Program-made: the position numbers and the translations under genes
Notes under the pieces: model-generated
What the model was told of the DNA's origin: nothing
The model's input: only the letters and a program-made list of their open reading frames with translations
The model's database searches: none
Part shown: positions 59,520 through 64,000 of the stretch, piece after piece
How the letters are laid out: the number at the start of each line of letters is the position of its first letter
How positions within the stretch are numbered: the first letter of the stretch is position 1
Origin: Cyrtodaria siliqua
Lineage: Eukaryota > Mollusca > Bivalvia > Adapedonta > Hiatellidae
Assembly (NCBI GenBank): GCA_037043455.1
Contig: JAWPHD010003076.1
Location: forward strand, 165,721-229,720
DNA length: 64,000 nt
Direction of reading: 5' to 3'

Positions 59520-60060
59520 ATTAAGGATAAGCTAAAAGCAAGATATTTATCTTTTTGGAATTGTAAAATGAAATCTGCCACGGTAAATACTGATTGCATG
59601 AGTAAATTAAGAACTTATAAGCTATTTAAGAAAGAATATGTTTTTGAACCTTACTTAAATATAATATGTGATAAAAATATAAGAAAATTGTTATCCGCAT
59701 TTACGATCAGTAAATTGATAAAGGTAGATATAACGGTAAACATATCAATGGTAGATTATGCAACTTATGCCAGACTATAAAAGATGAAATTCATGTTATG
59801 TGCATTTGTAAAAAATATGCCAAACAAAGAAATCTGCTTTATTTAAATTTGACCAAATATGGATTACCAATTTGTAATAATCCTCAGTTGGATTTTTTGA
59901 CTATTGCACAAATGCTAAAATATTGGAAGATTTATGCAGCAATGCAATTTAAAAACTAAAGACTATCTGTACTCTAGCTATAATATATTTCACTAACATA
60001 CTGTATTTATATATGTTTTAATTTCCTATGTAAATTTGATTTTAACTTTATATGTTTGTT
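59520..60060 (+). pseudogene. C-terminal end and 3' UTR of the LINE split at 54.7 kb
   Basis: The frame from about 59523 reads KDKLKARYLSFWNCKMKSAT, KLRTYKLFKKEYVFEPYLN and KNIRKLLSAFTISK. After a frameshift near 59770 it reads IKDEIHVMCICKKYAKQRNL and LKYWKIYAAMQFKN, ending near 59957. This is the expected C-terminal zinc-knuckle-like region of the LINE type whose reverse transcriptase ends at 54725. It has the same orientation and order, so I infer one element interrupted by later insertions. Confidence 0.65.
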
Positions 60061-60086
60061 TTGCCTTTAATGTAATAGCGAGCACA

Positions 60087-60111
60087 GCTCGCGTCGCGAA
60101 GCGACGCGAGC
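60087..60111. repeat. GC-rich hairpin
   Basis: GCTCGCGTCGC and GCGACGCGAGC form a perfect 11-bp stem with a 3-base loop inside a block of CGAG/CTCG words (60076-60122), in otherwise AT-rich DNA. It probably marks the end of a repeat, but no other copy is in the window. Confidence 0.6.
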
Positions 60112-60239
60112 GCAAGCGAGCTCCTATGGTATCATGCAGGCGAAAAGTAAACATACCCATCCATCCTTTTGAAAAGTCTTGGGTCATTTACGGCAGTTTA
60201 TGGGCGACTTCAACCGTAAAGTAGCATATTTCGTTACGA

Positions 60240-61800
60240 AATTAACAAGATAAGCATTTGTAGAAATCATTAAGAATGGTGGTTTCCAAGCAGAATGAGG
60301 TGAAAAAAACATTAAAAACCTTGCTCGAACCCATCCAAAAACTACAATGAAATTGCATTTTTACCTATGTCGCCAAAACGGCCATTAACCGGAAGCATAG
60401 CCCAAAGTGTTACCTTGCGCGTTGTTCATTGGCGAAAATTCGTCAACACATTTCACAATTTAATAAAAGTAGATTTCGTGCCGCAGAAATGTATATGTCT
60501 TGCTAACCGATTAGGATAAACAAATGATTTGGTTAAAAACTATCTTTCATTTGTTTATTTTCCTGTTAAACCATAAATGCAATCGGAATTCTTCGCAGAT
60601 TTCCGTATTCGGTCGTCTACTATTGTAAGCCATTGACGGAAATCGACGAGGTTATTCCGTGTTCATTCGTGTCAAACCCGAACAATCTGGCAATTTCCGG
60701 AAATGTTACGGAAATTGTAAGACGTCATTGATTTACGTCATCATCGTATGTCGTCACATTATGACGTATGGTCTGTTAGTAAACAATTAGTGAGCAAGGT
60801 GCTTATTACCGATCCATCTTTCTTTGTTTCTTCTTTCTTTCTTTCTTCCAATATACTATTGAAGTATTATACACATACTTATGATTATCACAGTTTCGTT
60901 TCTGTGGATGAGTTTACCTGCAGGCTTTTTTATGATAACCACGGAAGTTCAGCGAGATTTTAACCTGAATAGGGTATGTCTCTCCCTGCACAGGAGACCA
61001 GTGGCTTTACATCAGTAGGGAAGAGTGACATACTTTCACAGTAACTTTAACTATCGTACACAAATAGTTCTAGATCTAAGGGAGTACGTTATCAATTCTC
61101 GAGACGTGAACCTCCGGGAGTCAAACCCCAGACTTCTATATACAGAGGCAAGTAAGCAAACCACTCTGTCATCGCATCTTTTTTTACCGCACAGTAACAT
61201 TATGGTCCATTATGAAAAAATAATTACTAGTATTTAGAACAACACCAGGTCTAGAGTGACTAAACGATGGTTATAGGCCCAAGATGTTACTCACACTGAC
61301 AGGGGTAGGAACAGCCTCCTTCCCGAGATCCCAATAATTTGACTGGCGTGTTTGGGTAGGGGAAGTTCAAAAGGTATTTTTACCCTATGTTGCATATTTT
61401 GGGGCGCTTCGAAGTATTATCCAAAAATGGTTTTAATGAGTTGGGCAAACCGCAATTAAGACATTCTGAAACTATTGTAACTGAAGTTATATTTGAGATT
61501 TCTTATTTTTTTGCTGTCCCAGCAACACGGCAGATGTACACCCGAAAGAGGCTAATGCAGGATGTAGACAGATAGATAGGAATTTACATACAAAAAGTCT
61601 CATCTGAACTGATGGCTGTAAAATATTTATTTTTTAACCGAATTTCCAAACTAAGGTGTTTTTATTTACCACTAAAATTGCCAGTTCCAATTATATATAA
61701 TGTATTTACATTTTGTTAAAATTAATCACTCACATAGCTGAAAAACCTTTAGCTTAAACAAACGCCCGAAATAATAGCAAATTTGTCGGGTTTAGACTCC
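60240..61800. other. Spacer with minor repeats
   Basis: Contains a short relative of the 52.4-kb hairpin (about 60580-60660) and a (TTTC)n-like run at about 60822-60848. A few open frames of 60-70 codons show no recognisable domain. Confidence 0.5.
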
Positions 61801-61835
61801 ACCATAATGTACAGAATTTGTATTTTTTATTTTTG

Positions 61836-62112
61836 GCTGGATTGCGTAGCAAATCCAGACTTGCAGTTCGGCGATTTCCATATGTCTGTCCGTCTATCCG
61901 TCTACGAGTTTTGAAGTTTTCGTTAAAGTTTTTGTTTTTTTCCTCATTTCTCAAAAATGTATTGTCGAAAAGCTTTGAAACTTGACACTTGTTCAACATC
62001 ATTACAAATGTTATATGAAAATAACCCTAACAATGTCATGTATTTTACCTGGACTACCCCACTTATCACACAGATATTTCACTTAAAATGTTAAATTCGC
62101 AATCCGGCTTTC
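61836..62112. repeat. Possible degenerate repeat (GGATTGCGTAGCAAATCC)
   Basis: Begins with the short palindrome CTGGATTGCGTAGCAAATCCAG, continues with TGTCTGTCCGTCTATCCGTC and ends near CGCAATCCGGCTTTCGCGCC. The start and end words look related. No second copy is in the window. Confidence 0.4.
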
Positions 62113-63021
62113 GCGCCACTATTGATGCTTCACTTTTTTCTCTTTTTTTTTTGTTACTTTTAACAAAGTTTGAGGTTTCCACTGGATCCCCATATAAATG
62201 AAATGTTCCTATGCCAGTGTACCTGTAACCGGTCATCCGGTTTGGTCTGATGCTACGGAGTAGTTCAAATTTGAAGGTGATGAAAACACGGTTCGGAAAC
62301 TTTACCTGTCTTCTGCTTCAATCGATCTATGCCTTTCTCTGTCCTATCATTTCACTATTTTTGTTTTTCTACCACCGACAGAAACATTAGGGTCAAATAG
62401 GACACTCAGTTTCTTAAAATGTAGATGTAGAAACTAATAAGTATTTTGAGCACAGCTAGTGCTAAACGTCAAGAAAGTGTGAAACAAACCAACGTCTTTT
62501 CTACATAGCATTTGATGAATTTGGTGCATTTTCAGAATATATTGATAAAAAACGTCGGACCCGGTGTCCTCCACCCCCAGACATACTCAACTAAATATTG
62601 AAATAATATTCTGAAAATGGACCACCATTTATTAAATGTCTTGTAGGAAACAACAAATTCCTTTGTTTTAAAATCATTGTACTTTTCTCAAACATACATC
62701 ATCATAATGATTAGACGATACGTATGAATCAATTTAACACACGTTGAAGACAAGACGTATATTAGACGTATATTCAAATAAAAAAAAGCTTAAATCATAT
62801 ATATACATTTTTCGTAATGACATAACGTTGAAACCGTAATTACATGTTGTTCGGCAAAAAAGTATACGCGTGCATCACGGTTTATGTATATATAGCTTAC
62901 ATACACTGATGCAGTAGCAGCTTTTATGACGGTTGGTGATTTAGCCAATGTCGATCCAGACTGGATCATGACTAGATAGCCGTTCGAAGTTCGTTCCATG
63001 CCATATCTGTCCTGTCTGGGA
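62113..63021. other. Spacer without supported features
   Basis: AT-rich. The open frame at 62790-62999 (minus) is short and unrecognised. Confidence 0.5.
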
Positions 63022-63033
63022 ACGAATTGAAAT

Positions 63034-63400
63034 TTGACCGAATCATTGTGGTGTACTGGTTAGAGCGTCTGCCTTGCATTCGGGAGGTCGTGGGTTCGAG
63101 TCCCCAGATACTTTAAAAATGGAACCCTTGCCTGACGAGCAAATAATGGGTAGTGCTACGACTGATAGACCAATGTCAGAATAATGTAACTGGGGGTATC
63201 ATGTCTACTATACGGTGTGGTATTCCAGTGTGGCAGCACTATAAAGAAATCATAGAGTTCGCTGCTTCAAGTAGACATATCATCACATCACACACAAACA
63301 CACAGATAAAAGTCCAGACTTAATTGTGCCTATAATCGTCGGGTACGACGCCTGTCGTAGGCGGACGGTTTATAATCCTTAGAAATACACACACACACAC
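63034..63400 (+). mobile_element. tRNA-derived SINE with 12-bp target-site duplication
   Basis: A box GTGTACTGGTTAGAGCG and B box GGGTTCGAGTCCC in the first 70 bp, a body of about 200 bp, and a 3' end TCCAGACTTAATTGTGCC...TTAGAAAT(AC)n. The duplication ACGAATTGAAAT occurs at 63022-63033 and 63401-63412. The clean duplication and intact boxes suggest a fairly young copy. Confidence 0.92.
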
Positions 63401-63454
63401 ACGAATTGAAATGTGTTGGGGTGGGATGTCACGATTCATGAGACACGTACAGGT

Positions 63455-63560
63455 AGACTTGCACTAGATGTGAGAATCATGGCTCTTATGGTGGTATGTA
63501 CCTACCATGATATAGGTACACGCCATAAGAGCTACGATTCTCGCAGCTAGACTTGCACAT
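63455..63560. repeat. Inverted repeat around GCTCTTATGG
   Basis: GACTTGCACTAGATGTGAGA with GCTCTTATGG faces CCATAAGAGC with CTCGCAGCTAGACTTGCAC. The arms are about 45 bp with several mismatches and the loop is about 10 bp. Confidence 0.75.
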
Positions 63561-64000
63561 ACCGGTGCATACATATGCAGTGGCACAATCAAACATGAAC
63601 TGTGCTCGCCCTATAGGTTTAACCTATTTCATATTAGACATAATAGCGCAATAAGATTTATTATATTCTATTCTATTCTATTTTGTTCGCATAGGACCGT
63701 AACACAGTCTAGGTTAATGATTTCGCAACAACATTATTGGAAAACCAAGACTTCCTGATACACAGATTTGTGATTTTAACGTTTATGGATCGTTTAATTT
63801 ATAATTTTAAAGGTAAGTGAGGATTATATCAAAATAAACTGAAATACATAACACCTAATTATAGGCTGTTTAGGTTATAATAGCGTAAATGAGTCGCCAT
63901 GCCTCTTCCATAGTAAACGTTAGAATGTTGACAACCTGTTAGAATGTTGACAACCTGTTAAAAACTCAAACCTGGTTAGGCCTACAATCCGAGCCTTCTC
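63561..64000. other. Right-edge spacer
   Basis: A (TATTC)n-like run lies at about 63660-63682, and a 21-bp direct duplication (TTAGAATGTTGACAACCTGT) lies at 63920-63960. Nothing else is supported. Confidence 0.6.

Noticed and set aside
63034..63110. Apparent tRNA gene with A and B boxes (also near 10072, 10801, 12816, 21600 and 26448)
   Set aside because: Each is the head of a longer SINE-like or TIR unit, several with target-site duplications. None folds as an obvious stand-alone mature tRNA.

Overview
This window is eukaryotic, AT-rich genomic DNA: spliced genes, hundreds of bases of tandem repeats, tRNA-derived SINEs with target-site duplications, and many decayed non-LTR retrotransposons. 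The retroelement and transposon protein types, and the GT-AG gene with long introns, look most like a lophotrochozoan, probably a bivalve mollusc. That assignment comes from family resemblance only; no search was run.

One apparently intact host gene is present. On the minus strand, six exons between 41265 and 20056 join with consistent splice phases into a 309-residue protein: a signal peptide followed by two FAS1 (fasciclin/periostin-like) domains. Its introns are full of minisatellites. Intron 2 is about 13 kb, and most of it (about 27535-38422) is an array of roughly 360 copies of a 30-bp unit. The unit is a copy of the exon 2/intron 2 junction: the last 24 exonic bases plus the GTAAGT of the donor form unit zero, and the array then repeats that donor for nearly 11 kb. 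I regard this amplified 5' splice site array as the most unusual object in the window. Introns 1 and 4 also carry minisatellites, and the intron 1 repeat is donor-like too.

Layout. 1-2.4 kb: a diverged copy of the region upstream of the FAS1 gene, then a triplet-rich minisatellite. 3.5-7.4 kb: palindromes and a 3.3-kb element with ~530-bp inverted ends carrying nested repeats. 7.4-13.7 kb: degenerate repeats and three SINEs. 13.7-16.1 kb: a decayed LINE. 16.1-19.4 kb: terminal-inverted-repeat (TIR) elements, a segment duplicated at 48 kb, and a reverse transcriptase fragment. 20.0-41.3 kb: the FAS1 gene. 41.3-48.6 kb: its upstream region, with three retroelement relics. 48.7-52.4 kb: palindromes and a LINE inserted in a repeat. 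52.5-60.0 kb: a LINE split by about 4.8 kb of inserted DNA that includes a transposon with a broken multi-domain gene. 60.0-64.0 kb: mostly non-coding, with one clean SINE.

The blocks at 1-140, 608-1130 and 17365-18010 are collinear with 41465-41600, 44320-44840 and 48165-48620. The window therefore appears to hold two copies of one upstream region, and a paralogous FAS1 gene is expected just beyond the left edge. Apart from the FAS1 gene, all recognisable coding sequence belongs to mobile elements and is interrupted by stops or frameshifts.
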